Source of the DNA: Desulfacinum hydrothermale DSM 13146
GTDB lineage: Bacteria; Desulfobacterota; Syntrophobacteria; Syntrophobacterales; DSM-9756
NCBI RefSeq assembly: GCF_900176285.1
Contig: NZ_FWXF01000006.1
Coordinates: 62,001-126,000 of the forward strand
DNA length: 64,000 bases
Direction of reading: 5' to 3'
The notes below the pieces were generated by a model, which saw only the letters and a list, made by a program, of their open reading frames with translations, was not told the DNA's origin and did no database searches. The translations under genes were made by a program, and so were the position numbers. Every line of letters begins with the position of its first letter. Positions within the stretch are counted from its first letter, which is position 1. This document shows positions 1 through 9,812 of this stretch, piece after piece.

Positions 1-892
1 AAGGGGCCTTGAGGAACATCTTGCGAAGGGACCGTCCCTTCTCGTCGAAATAATCCCCATACCCGTCCGGAAGCTCATAGTAGTGGGCCTCGTAGGTTCG
101 CCCCGAAACACGCATGGTGGCGGCCCGTATCGGTCCCGCTTTCACCCGACGCCCGTCTCGCACCGTCTGATCAAAATAGACGGCGAAGGTATCCCCCGTT
201 CTCAGATCGGTATTGAAATCGATGTCGAAGGCGAAGATATCCGCCAGTTCCATGATCAGGGAAGCAGGCAGCCCGGCGCGGAGGCAGGATGTGTAGAGGT
301 TATCGGTGACGGTTCCCGATACCGCCTGCTGCAGAACGAAAGCACCCTGCCCCTTATCCCGACATACCCATGTGTTTCCCACTTTGGCGAGCACCGATTG
401 CTTGCCGTCCTTATCCGTGTATTCCACACGCACCGGCTCGCCGGTATTCTTGTCCGTATAGACAGCCAAGCGGTCTCCCGGACGGATCCGGTCAGGGCGG
501 CAAAACCAGGGGCACGTCTCTTTCCACTCCAGCACGCAACCGGCCGGAAGACCCGCTTCCTGCAAGATCTTGTACAGGCTGTCGCCTTTCACGACCTGGT
601 GCGTGCGCTTTTCCAACCGCGCCCAGTAGTTTTGTTCCAGCGAAAAGATATCGTCGTAAGCGGCAGGCGGGTTTTGCGTTGATCTCCCTTCCGGCGGGAC
701 GGATCCCGCAGGAGACGGCTGTCCCTGCACCCCCGAAGGCCCGTTGGAGGGGGGGGTGTGCACCTGGCGCATTCCCGCAAAGACCGCCACCGCAAGAAGG
801 GCAGCCACGCCCAGGAGCTTGATCGCCCTGGGACCTCGGGGCTTGCGCCGGACCCATGGACTCGATTTCTTGGAAAAACGAATGCGCTTCAT
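1..892 (-). CDS. M23-family peptidoglycan endopeptidase, N-terminal part (runs off left edge)
   Basis: The minus-strand frame is open from the left edge to an ATG at 890-892 (an in-frame ATG at 913 is also possible; neither has a good Shine-Dalgarno). The product starts with a basic stretch and one membrane anchor (about residues 24-41), then a Pro/Ser-rich linker. A LysM/OapA-like segment follows (VVKGDSLYKIL), and then a conserved block containing ELADIFAFDIDF, which is typical of the central domain of MepM/YebA-type envelope metallopeptidases. The zinc-binding M23 domain itself would lie beyond position 1, so catalytic residues cannot be checked. The expected role is cleavage of peptidoglycan cross-links in the periplasm. 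The family call rests on domain pattern only. Confidence 0.72.
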   Translation of the reverse strand, partial: MKRIRFSKKSSPWVRRKPRGPRAIKLLGVAALLAVAVFAGMRQVHTPPSNGPSGVQGQPSPAGSVPPEGRSTQNPPAAYDDIFSLEQNYWARLEKRTHQVVKGDSLYKILQEAGLPAGCVLEWKETCPWFCRPDRIRPGDRLAVYTDKNTGEPVRVEYTDKDGKQSVLAKVGNTWVCRDKGQGAFVLQQAVSGTVTDNLYTSCLRAGLPASLIMELADIFAFDIDFNTDLRTGDTFAVYFDQTVRDGRRVKAGPIRAATMRVSGRTYEAHYYELPDGYGDYFDEKGRSLRKMFLKAP

Positions 893-1135
893 CTCGGGAC
901 CGGAGGCTACCATAGACCGCCACATAAGGTCAAAAAAAAGTAACCATCGCGCGTTGCAAGGAAGTATGAGATGCGCTTTGTTCTCTTCCCTTACAAAAGA
1001 CAATAAAGCCCCCACGATGCGCACGTTTCTGTTATCACAGCATTTTTTGTTCATTGCGGACTTTTGAAGGAAAGCGCGAGCGATGCGACAGGCAGATTTT
1101 TCTTTATTTCATGCGGGTTTTGATCGATTAAAGGC

Positions 1136-1163
1136 TTGCAAAGCCTTGATCGGGCGGTATAAT
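1136..1163 (+). promoter_or_regulatory. sigma70-type promoter of the HU gene
   Basis: TTGCAA at 1136-1141 and a perfect TATAAT at 1158-1163 are separated by 16 nt. Transcription would start near 1170, giving a leader of about 125 nt before the HU start codon. This is the best sigma70-like match noticed in the window and suits a highly expressed nucleoid protein. Confidence 0.7.
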
Positions 1164-1294
1164 TTCTCTGCGTCTTGCGAGCTTATGTTCACGTGGCTTA
1201 ATCTTCCGTTGCAGTCTGGACGCTCCCCCCCCAAGGCATTCATCAGAGGAGTTGGTTGGTTTTTCGGGGAACCATGAACCAAGAGGAGGAAAGA

Positions 1295-1567
1295 ATGACG
1301 AAGGCAGATCTTGTGGCAAAAATGGCAGACGATGCGGGCATCACCAAGGCCGCCGCGGAAAAGGCGCTCAACAGCTTTGTTGACGCCGTGACCGAAACCC
1401 TGGCCCAGGGGGACAAGGTGACCCTGGTGGGTTTTGGAACCTTCAGCGTGGCGGAACGGGCCGCCCGGGAAGGCCGCAACCCGCGTACGGGCGAGGCGAT
1501 CACCATCGCCGCCAGCAAGGTGATCAAGTTCAAGGCAGGCAGCAAGCTCAAAGAAGCTGTCCAATAA
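1295..1567 (+). CDS. hup: DNA-binding protein HU
   Basis: This encodes a 90-residue HU/IHF-family histone-like protein that binds and bends DNA as a dimer in the nucleoid. The sequence shows the HU signature: N-terminal helices ([11 protein letters not shown]), the GFGTFSV strand, and the DNA-contacting arm with the intercalating proline in RNPRTG (about residues 62-67). Length is exactly that of the family. The start at 1295 is set by a GAGGAGGA Shine-Dalgarno at 1283-1290; in-frame codons upstream of it are unlikely to be used. The gene is monocistronic, with its own promoter and a hairpin downstream. HU is preferred over IHF because the product has plain HU length and no IHF-specific features were seen. 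Confidence 0.96.
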   Translation: MTKADLVAKMADDAGITKAAAEKALNSFVDAVTETLAQGDKVTLVGFGTFSVAERAAREGRNPRTGEAITIAASKVIKFKAGSKLKEAVQ

Positions 1568-1589
1568 ACTGTTCAATAAATCATCCCCT

Positions 1590-1627
1590 CCAAACCGGTT
1601 CGACGCTGGGCGATCGAACCGGTTTGG
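1590..1627 (+). terminator. perfect 14-bp stem-loop after HU
   Basis: CCAAACCGGTTCGA (1590-1603) pairs perfectly with 1614-1627 around a 10-nt loop. It lies 22 nt after the HU stop codon. There is no T-tract, so it may stabilise the mRNA end or need Rho rather than act as a simple intrinsic terminator. Confidence 0.5.
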
Positions 1628-1645
1628 TGTGCATCGATCCCCGCC

Positions 1646-2377
1646 ATGCCATTGGCAAGCTCCCGACCACTCATTGAGCCCCAACGATCCCGAAAGGATC
1701 CCACTCTCCCTGCCCATGCGGTGATGGCGTTCACACCCCAGGACCAGCAGGCTTGCCGATCTCTTTTGAGCCGGCGCTGGGAAAGGCCCCATCGGATCTT
1801 TTTGGCGGACGCGGTGGCGGGTGATTTTGAGGGCACGCCGGTGGCCGTCCTCGGTCCCATGCTGGGAGCGCCGCAGGCTGTCCTGGTGATGGAAAAAGCG
1901 ATCGCCCTGGGAGTGCGCCGTGTGATCGCTTACGGTTGGTGCGGTTCGCTGCAGCCCGCCGTGGCGGTGGGTGATGTGGTTTTGCCCACGAAAGCTTTCT
2001 CCGAAGAAGGCACCTCCGCCCATTATCCCTTGCAAGGGCCCGCCCGCCCCTCCCCCGCCCTGCTCCATGCCTTGCGCCGGGCGCTGGCCCAATCCCAACT
2101 GACCCTTCATGAAGGAAGCGTCTGGAGCACGGACGCCCCGTACAGGGAGACGGAAGCAAAGGTTCTCGCCTACCAGGACCGGGGTGTTTTGGGGGTTGAG
2201 ATGGAGATGGCGGCCCTGCTCACGGTGGCCGCGTTCCGAGGAATCGAATTCGCCGGCGTCTTGGTGGTATCCGACGACCTGTCCCATCTCAGGTGGCGTC
2301 ATGGATTCAAGGATCCTGGATTTATCCGGACCCGAAAGCGCCTTCCCCAGCGGATTCTGCAAGCCCTGAGCAGCTAA
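1646..2377 (+). CDS. nucleoside phosphorylase (PNP/UDP phosphorylase superfamily)
   Basis: This is a 243-residue protein of the purine-nucleoside/uridine phosphorylase fold, which cleaves N-glycosidic bonds of nucleosides with phosphate (or water in nucleosidases). Visible motifs are the glycine-rich PMLGAP segment (71-76), YGWCGSL (96-102), the nucleoside-binding VEMEMAAL (184-191) and the catalytic Asp region SDDL (209-212). These match family geometry, but substrate (uridine, purine or adenosylhomocysteine) cannot be read from the sequence. The start at 1646 is chosen because the P-x-x-A-V-M-A-F segment after it looks conserved; an internal ATG at 1724 would remove it. No strong ribosome site is visible. 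Confidence 0.82.
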   Translation: MPLASSRPLIEPQRSRKDPTLPAHAVMAFTPQDQQACRSLLSRRWERPHRIFLADAVAGDFEGTPVAVLGPMLGAPQAVLVMEKAIALGVRRVIAYGWCGSLQPAVAVGDVVLPTKAFSEEGTSAHYPLQGPARPSPALLHALRRALAQSQLTLHEGSVWSTDAPYRETEAKVLAYQDRGVLGVEMEMAALLTVAAFRGIEFAGVLVVSDDLSHLRWRHGFKDPGFIRTRKRLPQRILQALSS

Positions 2378-2632
2378 AGGCCGGCCTGGAAGCGCCCAGA
2401 TGGCTCCTCCATTCCCGGCCAGATCCCGGCGCACGAACCCCTGGGAACAAGAAAGACGTCATGAGGCACGTCAAGTGGCGGGTCACAAACAACGCTCCGT
2501 GTATTTTCAATCATCGAAAGGCAAGGTTTTATGGGCACGCGCCCATGGGCCACCATGGACAGCCACGAAATGTCGAATCGTCGGGATCAGGCGATGTTCG
2601 ATCCATGTCGAGACCTTAAAGGATGGACTTCT

Positions 2633-3694
2633 ATGCAGAAAACACGCGGTGTTTTGGCGGTGGACGTGGGAGGCGGCACCCAGGATGTGTTGTGCTGGTA
2701 CGAAGGGCAACTGCTTGAAAACGCGCTCAAGATGATCCTGCCTTCCCCCACGGTGCGGGTGGCCCGCGAGCTGGAAAGGCTCCGGCAGGCAGGCAAGGAC
2801 GTGGTCCTGGTGGGGCGGACCATGGGAGGCGGTCCGTCGGGCCGGGCGGTCCGCCGGCACCTGGAGGCGGGGCTCAAGGTTTATGCCCTTCCGGACCCGG
2901 CCCGCACCCTCCACGACGATCTGGCCAAAGTCCAGGCCATGGGCGTGGAGATTGTGGACACACCCCCACCCGGCGCCACCCCAGTAGTCCTTCAGGACCT
3001 GGAATCGGAGCGTCTGGGCAAGGCCCTGGAACTTTTCGACCTCAGGTTGCCGGAGCAGATCGCCGTGGCGGTCCAGGACCATGGCTTTTCCCCCCATGAG
3101 AGCAACCGCCTCTTCCGCTTTCGCTATTGGCGGGAATTTCTCACCTCGGGAGGAGATCTGAAACGACTGGCCACCACACCCCCGCCCGCCTACATGACCC
3201 GGATGAAGGCCGTCTGCCACACGGCCCCCGGCGCCCTGGTTTTGGATACGGGAACGGCGGCCATCCTGGGGGCACTCCTGGATCCTCGGGGTGCCCGGTG
3301 GAACGAAGACGGGCTCATGGTGGTCAACGTGGGAAACTTCCACACGGTGGCGGCCCTGGTACGCCACTATCAGGTCTTCGCCATCTATGAACACCACACG
3401 GGCCAACTCACAGCCGACAAGCTCACCCGTCACCTGGAAGCTCTGAAAAGGAAAGAATTGACGAACCAGGAGATCTTCGACGATAACGGGCATGGTTGCG
3501 CTTACGGGGACGCCGCTCTGGAGGGAGCGTTCCACAGGCTTCTGGTCACCGGTCCCCAGCGGCGTCGGTTTTTCGAAGATCCCAGCCTTTTTGCCGCCCC
3601 CTTCGGGGACATGATGCTTTCCGGTTCTTTCGGCCTCCTGCAGGCGGCGGCCTGGGCCGGCGGATTTTCCTTGGACCCGGAAGGCGTACGGTGA
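2633..3694 (+). CDS. DUF1786-like ASKHA-type protein
   Basis: This is a 353-residue protein that resembles the DUF1786 family, often mislabelled as a pyruvate formate-lyase activator. The N-terminus carries an actin/HSP70/hexokinase-type phosphate loop (AVDVGGGTQD, residues 9-18), and a second Asp/Gly/Thr loop is seen in LVLDTGTAA. No radical SAM CxxxCxxC motif is present, which argues against an activase. The start at 2633 has AAAGGA at 2618-2623 upstream. It stands between the phosphorylase and ligA with gaps on both sides. Biochemical function is unknown; ATP or nucleotide binding is an inference from the loop. Confidence 0.7.
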   Translation: MQKTRGVLAVDVGGGTQDVLCWYEGQLLENALKMILPSPTVRVARELERLRQAGKDVVLVGRTMGGGPSGRAVRRHLEAGLKVYALPDPARTLHDDLAKVQAMGVEIVDTPPPGATPVVLQDLESERLGKALELFDLRLPEQIAVAVQDHGFSPHESNRLFRFRYWREFLTSGGDLKRLATTPPPAYMTRMKAVCHTAPGALVLDTGTAAILGALLDPRGARWNEDGLMVVNVGNFHTVAALVRHYQVFAIYEHHTGQLTADKLTRHLEALKRKELTNQEIFDDNGHGCAYGDAALEGAFHRLLVTGPQRRRFFEDPSLFAAPFGDMMLSGSFGLLQAAAWAGGFSLDPEGVR

Positions 3695-3882
3695 TGTGCG
3701 ACTGGGAATCCAAAGCGAGGAGCACGAGCGGCCGCCATGGGGGCCGCAGACCCCAGCCCCCAGAAGCCTGGCCGCGAACGCAGGAATGGGTTCCCTTTCA
3801 TGCGGACCCGGGGCTCTGGACTCTCAAGGACAATGTGTTCCGCCGGCCAAGAAACGAGCCCACGTTGGTTCGCCGTTTCTGA

Positions 3883-5976
<2,094 letters not shown>

Positions 5977-6067
5977 CCCAAAGGCAGCCGGGTACACTCG
6001 ACCGGAAGCAACGGGTTCACCATCCGCTTCCCATCTTGTGCCTTTTGACCTTCATGGGAGGAGACCC

Positions 6068-6352
6068 ATGGCAAAAAAACGCGTTCATGTGTGGATTTCG
6101 GGAAGGGTTCAGGGAGTCTTCTTCCGCGCCTACACCAAGGACGCAGCGCTCCAGTTCGGCGTCAACGGCTGGGTACGTAACCTGCCGGACGGACGCGTGG
6201 AAGCCGTGTTCGAAGGGGATGAAGAGGCGGTGGACGGCGTGGTCCAGTGGTGCCACAAGGGAAGTCCGCTGAGCCGCGTGGACCACGTGGAAGTGGTGGA
6301 AGAGCCGTACCAGAACGAGTTCACCCACTTCGACATCCGCCATTGGAGGTGA
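6068..6352 (+). CDS. acyP: acylphosphatase
   Basis: This is a 94-residue acylphosphatase that hydrolyses carboxyl-phosphate bonds such as acetyl phosphate in the cytosol. The two catalytic residues are in place: Arg20 in GRVQGVFFR and Asn38 in [10 protein letters not shown]. The start at 6068 is fixed by a GGGAGGAG ribosome site about 7 bases upstream; an upstream in-frame ATG at 6038 lacks one. It ends 4 nt before the next gene, with which it probably forms a small operon. Confidence 0.95.
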   Translation: MAKKRVHVWISGRVQGVFFRAYTKDAALQFGVNGWVRNLPDGRVEAVFEGDEEAVDGVVQWCHKGSPLSRVDHVEVVEEPYQNEFTHFDIRHWR

Positions 6353-6356
6353 GTTC

Positions 6357-6689
6357 ATGGGCAGGTATTGGGAGGCTTTTGTTCAATTCCTCAAAGAATA
6401 CAGCATGACCAAGGCCGGTGAGGCCCTTCGAAACGTGGACTGGGCCCAGGTGTTGCACCAGCCCGTTTTCTGGATAGCCGCAACCCTCTTTCTTGGTTGG
6501 GTCGTGTGGAAAAAGGCCTTCAAGAGCCTCCTGGTCGTCTGTTCCGCCGTGGGCTTCATCTTGTTGCTCCAGCACACCCTGCCCCCTGCAGGCCAGCCTC
6601 TGACCCTGGAAAAGCTCGTACCCTTCGCGGTGGGTTGTCTGGGCATCCTGGCCGTGAACGTCTATTTTCTCATCATCCGAAGCGGCTAG
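6357..6689 (+). CDS. small three-span membrane protein of unknown function
   Basis: The product is 110 residues, with an amphipathic N-terminus (about 1-36) followed by three likely membrane spans (PVFWIAATLFLGWVVW, SLLVVCSAVGFILLL and FAVGCLGILAVNVYFLII). No enzymatic motif was recognised. The ribosome site (GGAGGTGAG) overlaps the acylphosphatase stop codon and sits just before the ATG at 6357, so translation is likely coupled to acyP. Conserved association with acyP would hint at a shared role, but this cannot be tested here. Confidence 0.75.
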   Translation: MGRYWEAFVQFLKEYSMTKAGEALRNVDWAQVLHQPVFWIAATLFLGWVVWKKAFKSLLVVCSAVGFILLLQHTLPPAGQPLTLEKLVPFAVGCLGILAVNVYFLIIRSG

Positions 6690-6753
6690 GAGCCTGTCTG
6701 AGAACGCCCAGATTCTTCCTGTGGGCCCGTGCGGTCGGCCTAACTTTGCGGGA

Positions 6754-6782
6754 GTCGGGGCGGGTTTTGAACCCGCCTCGAC
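6754..6782. repeat. strong 13-bp stem-loop (REP-like)
   Basis: A 13-bp stem (GTCGGGGCGGGTT with AACCCGCCTCGAC, one G-T wobble) closes around a 3-nt loop. It starts 65 nt after the membrane protein gene and has no T-tract on either strand. It may be a dispersed palindromic repeat or mRNA 3' end structure. It marks the start of a region rich in mobile-element remains. Confidence 0.45.
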
Positions 6783-6943
6783 AAAGCTCAAAAAGCATCA
6801 TGTAGCACAGTTGAATTGCATGTGTCAGAAAGACCCAAAAGGCCAAGAGTTCATTGTTGGACAGCCTCCCAGCCCAAGTTTGTCACTGTTTTGCGTAACT
6901 TGTTGTTATTCTTAGAATGTGGTTTTTCATTCTTCACTGCAAA

Positions 6944-7140
6944 TTCTCAAGCGATGCTCAGGACCCTTTTCAAGGGGCTGCGGGGAAGTCCGAGGGCATT
7001 GTAAATTTCCACATGGATCGGCTCCGGCTCAGAAGTATTTCGGATGTGGATCCTTTGTCCCTTGTCGTTGATTTTGGTGGTGGTCACCCGTGTAGAGCCC
7101 CTGAATGGATGGATGCCTCCCTTGTTTTTGGATCGTAGCC
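6944..7140 (-). pseudogene. possible transposase C-terminal fragment
   Basis: The minus-strand frame ending near 6944 reads protein-like over about 65 residues, with RIHIRNTSEPEPIHVEIY and ALGLPRSPLKRV near its end. Composition and the SEPEPIHxEIYxALGL pattern resemble the tail of DDE transposases (IS1634-like), but this is from memory of the family and is weak. No initiation site or upstream domain is present; upstream codons run into the REP region. It is best treated as a decayed fragment inside the mobile-element scar. Confidence 0.3.
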
Positions 7141-7277
7141 TACGTGTGTCCATTATATTGGAAGGGCAACCCAGCAACACCTGCTCACCGGCCGGGTGCG
7201 GCTGGCAAAGCCGGAGATGGCGCCATGAAACACCTACCTGGTAGGCTGGGATCCTGCGCCTCGCTGCGGAAGGTATT

Positions 7278-7295
7278 GCCGAGCCGGAGCTCGGC
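7278..7295. repeat. REP-type hairpin 1
   Basis: GCCGAGC-CGGA-GCTCGGC forms a perfect 7-bp stem followed by GTTCCC. It lies about 90 nt upstream of the REP-associated transposase remnant and resembles the second hairpin at 7352-7369 in size and in the nearby GTTCCC/GGGAAC signature. Confidence 0.5.
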
Positions 7296-7351
7296 GTTCC
7301 CAGTGATGTCGAGCCCTGGTTCGCCGCCCCTGGGGACACCGGGCTGGGAAC

Positions 7352-7369
7352 ACCGGGCTCCAGCCCGGT
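7352..7369. repeat. REP-type hairpin 2
   Basis: ACCGGGCT-CC-AGCCCGGT is a perfect 8-bp stem with a 2-nt loop, preceded by GGGAAC. Such palindromes typically flank REP-associated tyrosine transposase genes, and the remnant of one follows directly. Confidence 0.55.
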
Positions 7370-7372
7370 AAA

Positions 7373-7711
7373 GAGAATCACGCTTACAAAGGCTGGTACA
7401 GCCGGGGTTATCTGCTTCATTTGGATGCGCCGGCCTTGCTCCAATCCATCACCTTTCGCCTGGCCGATTCATTGCCACAGGAGAGATTACGGCAGTTGGG
7501 CCAAGAACTGGCAACCAAGCCCGAAAACGAGCGGGAGAAGTGGAAGCGTCAGCGCATCGAAGCGTGGCTGGATGCGGTGATCGCCTACATACACAACAAC
7601 CCCGGGAAGGCAGGGTTGTTGTCAATTGTCGCCCGTAAAGGGGCCACCGTCTTTCGGTTCATCTTCAATTGCCGTGCGATCGCACGGTCGTTTTCCTCCG
7701 CTTGCCAATAG
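7373..7711 (+). pseudogene. REP-associated tyrosine (Y1/HUH) transposase, internally deleted
   Basis: The frame reads GWYSRGYLLHLDAP, then ITFRLADSLPQERL, the characteristic N-terminus of REP-associated Y1 transposases. It then jumps from RIEAWLDA directly to VIAYIHNNPGKAGL, a motif from the C-terminal part of the family. By comparison with the usual family order, roughly one hundred residues are missing between these blocks, including the HUH metal site and the catalytic tyrosine. The residues after KAGL do not continue the family sequence. No plausible start codon with a ribosome site is visible. The gene is therefore dead, although its cognate hairpins persist upstream. Confidence 0.6.
7672..7687. 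repeat. 16-bp perfect palindrome
   Basis: CCGTGCGATCGCACGG is a perfect palindrome containing GCGATCGC. It lies at the distal end of the decayed transposase frame. It could be a dispersed palindromic repeat or a chance site. Confidence 0.35.
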
Positions 7712-7777
7712 GCTGCTCCTCTCACGTGTAGGCGAGAGGAAACCATGCTCTATTCGGAGGAACCGCCCTGGCACCTC

Positions 7778-7873
7778 ACTGGACCACTTCGGCCGACAAC
7801 GACTGGACCACCTCGGGTGAAAATCCGTGGACCAGTCTGGCTGACATCTACTGGACCATTATCGGCCGAAAGA
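7778..7873. repeat. four 24-nt phased repeats, IS21-type end
   Basis: TGGACC occurs at 7780, 7804, 7828 and 7852, exactly 24 nt apart. Each copy starts an imperfect 24-nt unit, for example ACTGGACCACTTCGGCCGAC and ACTGGACCATTATCGGCC. Arrays of short terminal repeats of this kind are known at the ends of IS21-family elements, where they bind the transposase. No istA/istB genes are present here, so this is an orphan end. Confidence 0.5.
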
Positions 7874-7879
7874 TGCCAA

Positions 7880-8300
7880 CCCCAGTAGGTCACATTGCCA
7901 TCGAACGCCTAACTGCTCGTTGTTGGGCTCTATCATGGCACGCTTTTGCGCAACGCTCAGTCCAGCAATCCGGTCTTTTTTTTAACCAGTCCACCTCTAC
8001 CTGCAGTTGACCAACCTGGCGGTACAGTCGGTCCCGTTCCTGCTCAATGCGCTCAGCTTCCCGGTCCTTACCCCTGCTGAATACCTTAGGAGCCGCTTCA
8101 AGCAATTGCTTCTTCCACAGATTGATCTGGTTCACATGAATACCAAATTCCTGGGCAAGCTCATTGGCCGTCCTTTGCCCTTTGATAGCTTCCAGGGCTA
8201 CCCTTGCCTTGAACTCGTCTGAAAATCTCCTTCTTCCCTCTTTGGACCCCCTTTCTCGAATCGCTCATCCTCAATTTAGCATATGGTCCCGTTTTTGGGG
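7880..8300 (-). pseudogene. IS3-family element remnant (orfA plus start of orfB)
   Basis: Reading leftwards, the frame gives RRRFSDEFKARVALEAIKG, then ELAQEFGIHVNQINLWKKQL and a leucine-zipper-like QVEVDWLKK, which is a typical IS3 OrfA. The ATG at about 8264 is out of frame: removing one G from the GGGGG run just after it restores MSDSRKGSKEGRRRFS. After an A8 run the orfB frame continues as LSVAQKRAMIEPNNEQLGVR and WQCDLLGLASFG, and is then cut off near 7880. The catalytic DDE domain is absent. The outer limits given are approximate. Confidence 0.7.
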
Positions 8301-8354
8301 GCCACTATACATCGCCCCATCACCCAGGGCCGCGAAAAGAGCACCCCGCCTTGC

Positions 8355-9812
8355 TCAAAGGGCCCTTGAAGCCATCCGTTCGCAGCGGATCGCGAGGACG
8401 TTTCTGGTCTCAGGCGTCACCCTCACCCGATCGTCCAGGCGATGGCCTGCGATCCAGCAGATCTTTTCCCGGTCGACCACAATGGGCACACGGGCCCTGT
8501 CGCTCTTGGGAACCTTGGCGTCCACAAAAAGATCGTGCACTTTTTTGCTCCCCCCCATACCCAGCGGGCGGAACCGGTCGCCGGGCCGGAAGGAGCGAAC
8601 TTCAAGGGGCCACGCCACGGCTTCGGCATCCATGTGGACCGTCCAGGGCCCTCCTTGGCGGATGCGGTCTTCCCGAGCCGGGCCCTGCGGCGGAAAATTC
8701 TCCACGCGCATCACATGGATTCGCCACGGCCCCCACGTGTACTCCCCCGGCCCTTCCATCCGCAGGGTATCCCCGACCGGCGCTTCCCCACGAAAATGGG
8801 CTTCTCCGGGGGCGGTCACCACCACGCGGTCCCCTTCCACGGCCACCCGAACCCCTTTGGGGAGCACCAGCGCCCGACCCGACTGGGCCTTCGCTACCAA
8901 GCGGTGGACGTTTTCCACGTGTTCCATGGACAGGCCCCGGGCCAGCCCCACGGACTCCAGCGCTCGACGCAGCAGGCGACCGCGCACGGCAGGATGCTCT
9001 TCGACCAAACGCCGCCGGTCCAAGATCACCCGTCCTTCCTTTGCCTTCCGCACGCACCGGCTCCAAATGGACCCCAGCAGGCAGTCCCAAAAGTCGGCAT
9101 CCCGCGCGGCCAATTGGGCATGGCGGCAGAGGACTCTTCGAACGTCCCCTTCAAATATGCGTTCCAATTCCGGCAGTACCTGAAGGCGCAACCGATTGCG
9201 CCGGCAGATGGGCTGACGGTTCGTGGCGTCTTCCCGATAGGGCTGCCCCTTGTCCTTCAGGTAGGCCAGCACGTCCCGGCGCGACGCCCAGAGAAGGGGC
9301 CGCACGATGCCCTCGTGCGTCTTGGATCGCATGGCGGCCATGCCCTCCGGTCCCGTGCCCCGCAGGAGACGGAGCAGGACCTCCTCGGCCTGGTCGTCCG
9401 CCGTGTGTCCCACCGCCAGTCGATGGGCTCCCAGCCGTTTCATCTCAACGAAGAGAAAGCGGCGGCGGCACTCCCGGGCAGCCATTTCCAGAGAAAGTCC
9501 CTGCCCCTCTGTCTTTCTGTACGCCTCCACGTCTTGTCGGCCGGAGACGAAAAAACACCCTGCGCGTCGGGCCATTTCGGCGACGAACCTTTTATCCGCA
9601 TCGGCATCGGAACCCCGAAGTCCGTGATGGAAATGGGCCACCACCAGCCGTTCGTATTCCAGGGCCTGCCGGAGCGCCCGCAGGGTACAAAAAAGCGCCG
9701 TGGAATCAGGCCCTCCCGAAACGGCCACCAGTAACGTTTCGCCGGGAAGGCACAGGCCATGGCGCTGGATATGGTCAGCGGTCTCCTTTTCGAAGGGATG
9801 GATCCGGTCCAT
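8355..9812 (-). CDS. tilS: tRNA(Ile)-lysidine synthase TilS
   Basis: TilS modifies the wobble C34 of the AUA-reading tRNA-Ile to lysidine, using ATP and lysine. The 485-residue product has the N-type ATP-pyrophosphatase P-loop SGGPDS (32-37), HFHHGLRG, and the HTADDQAEE motif of the catalytic domain. The C-terminal substrate-binding domain includes RSFRPGDRFRPLGMGGSKK, near 400-420. The start at 9812 overlaps the stop of the upstream gene as TGATG, so translation is probably coupled. The stop lies about 50 nt from the IS3 remnant, so the gene narrowly escaped insertion. Confidence 0.94.
   Translation of the reverse strand: MDRIHPFEKETADHIQRHGLCLPGETLLVAVSGGPDSTALFCTLRALRQALEYERLVVAHFHHGLRGSDADADKRFVAEMARRAGCFFVSGRQDVEAYRKTEGQGLSLEMAARECRRRFLFVEMKRLGAHRLAVGHTADDQAEEVLLRLLRGTGPEGMAAMRSKTHEGIVRPLLWASRRDVLAYLKDKGQPYREDATNRQPICRRNRLRLQVLPELERIFEGDVRRVLCRHAQLAARDADFWDCLLGSIWSRCVRKAKEGRVILDRRRLVEEHPAVRGRLLRRALESVGLARGLSMEHVENVHRLVAKAQSGRALVLPKGVRVAVEGDRVVVTAPGEAHFRGEAPVGDTLRMEGPGEYTWGPWRIHVMRVENFPPQGPAREDRIRQGGPWTVHMDAEAVAWPLEVRSFRPGDRFRPLGMGGSKKVHDLFVDAKVPKSDRARVPIVVDREKICWIAGHRLDDRVRVTPETRNVLAIRCERMASRAL

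Noticed and set aside
6754-6782. tRNA T-arm-like sequence on the minus strand
   Set aside because: The TTC-A-A loop looks like a T-arm, but no acceptor, D or anticodon arms can be drawn around it.
7778-7873. CRISPR array
   Set aside because: The 24-nt units are contiguous imperfect repeats without spacers, and no cas genes are nearby.
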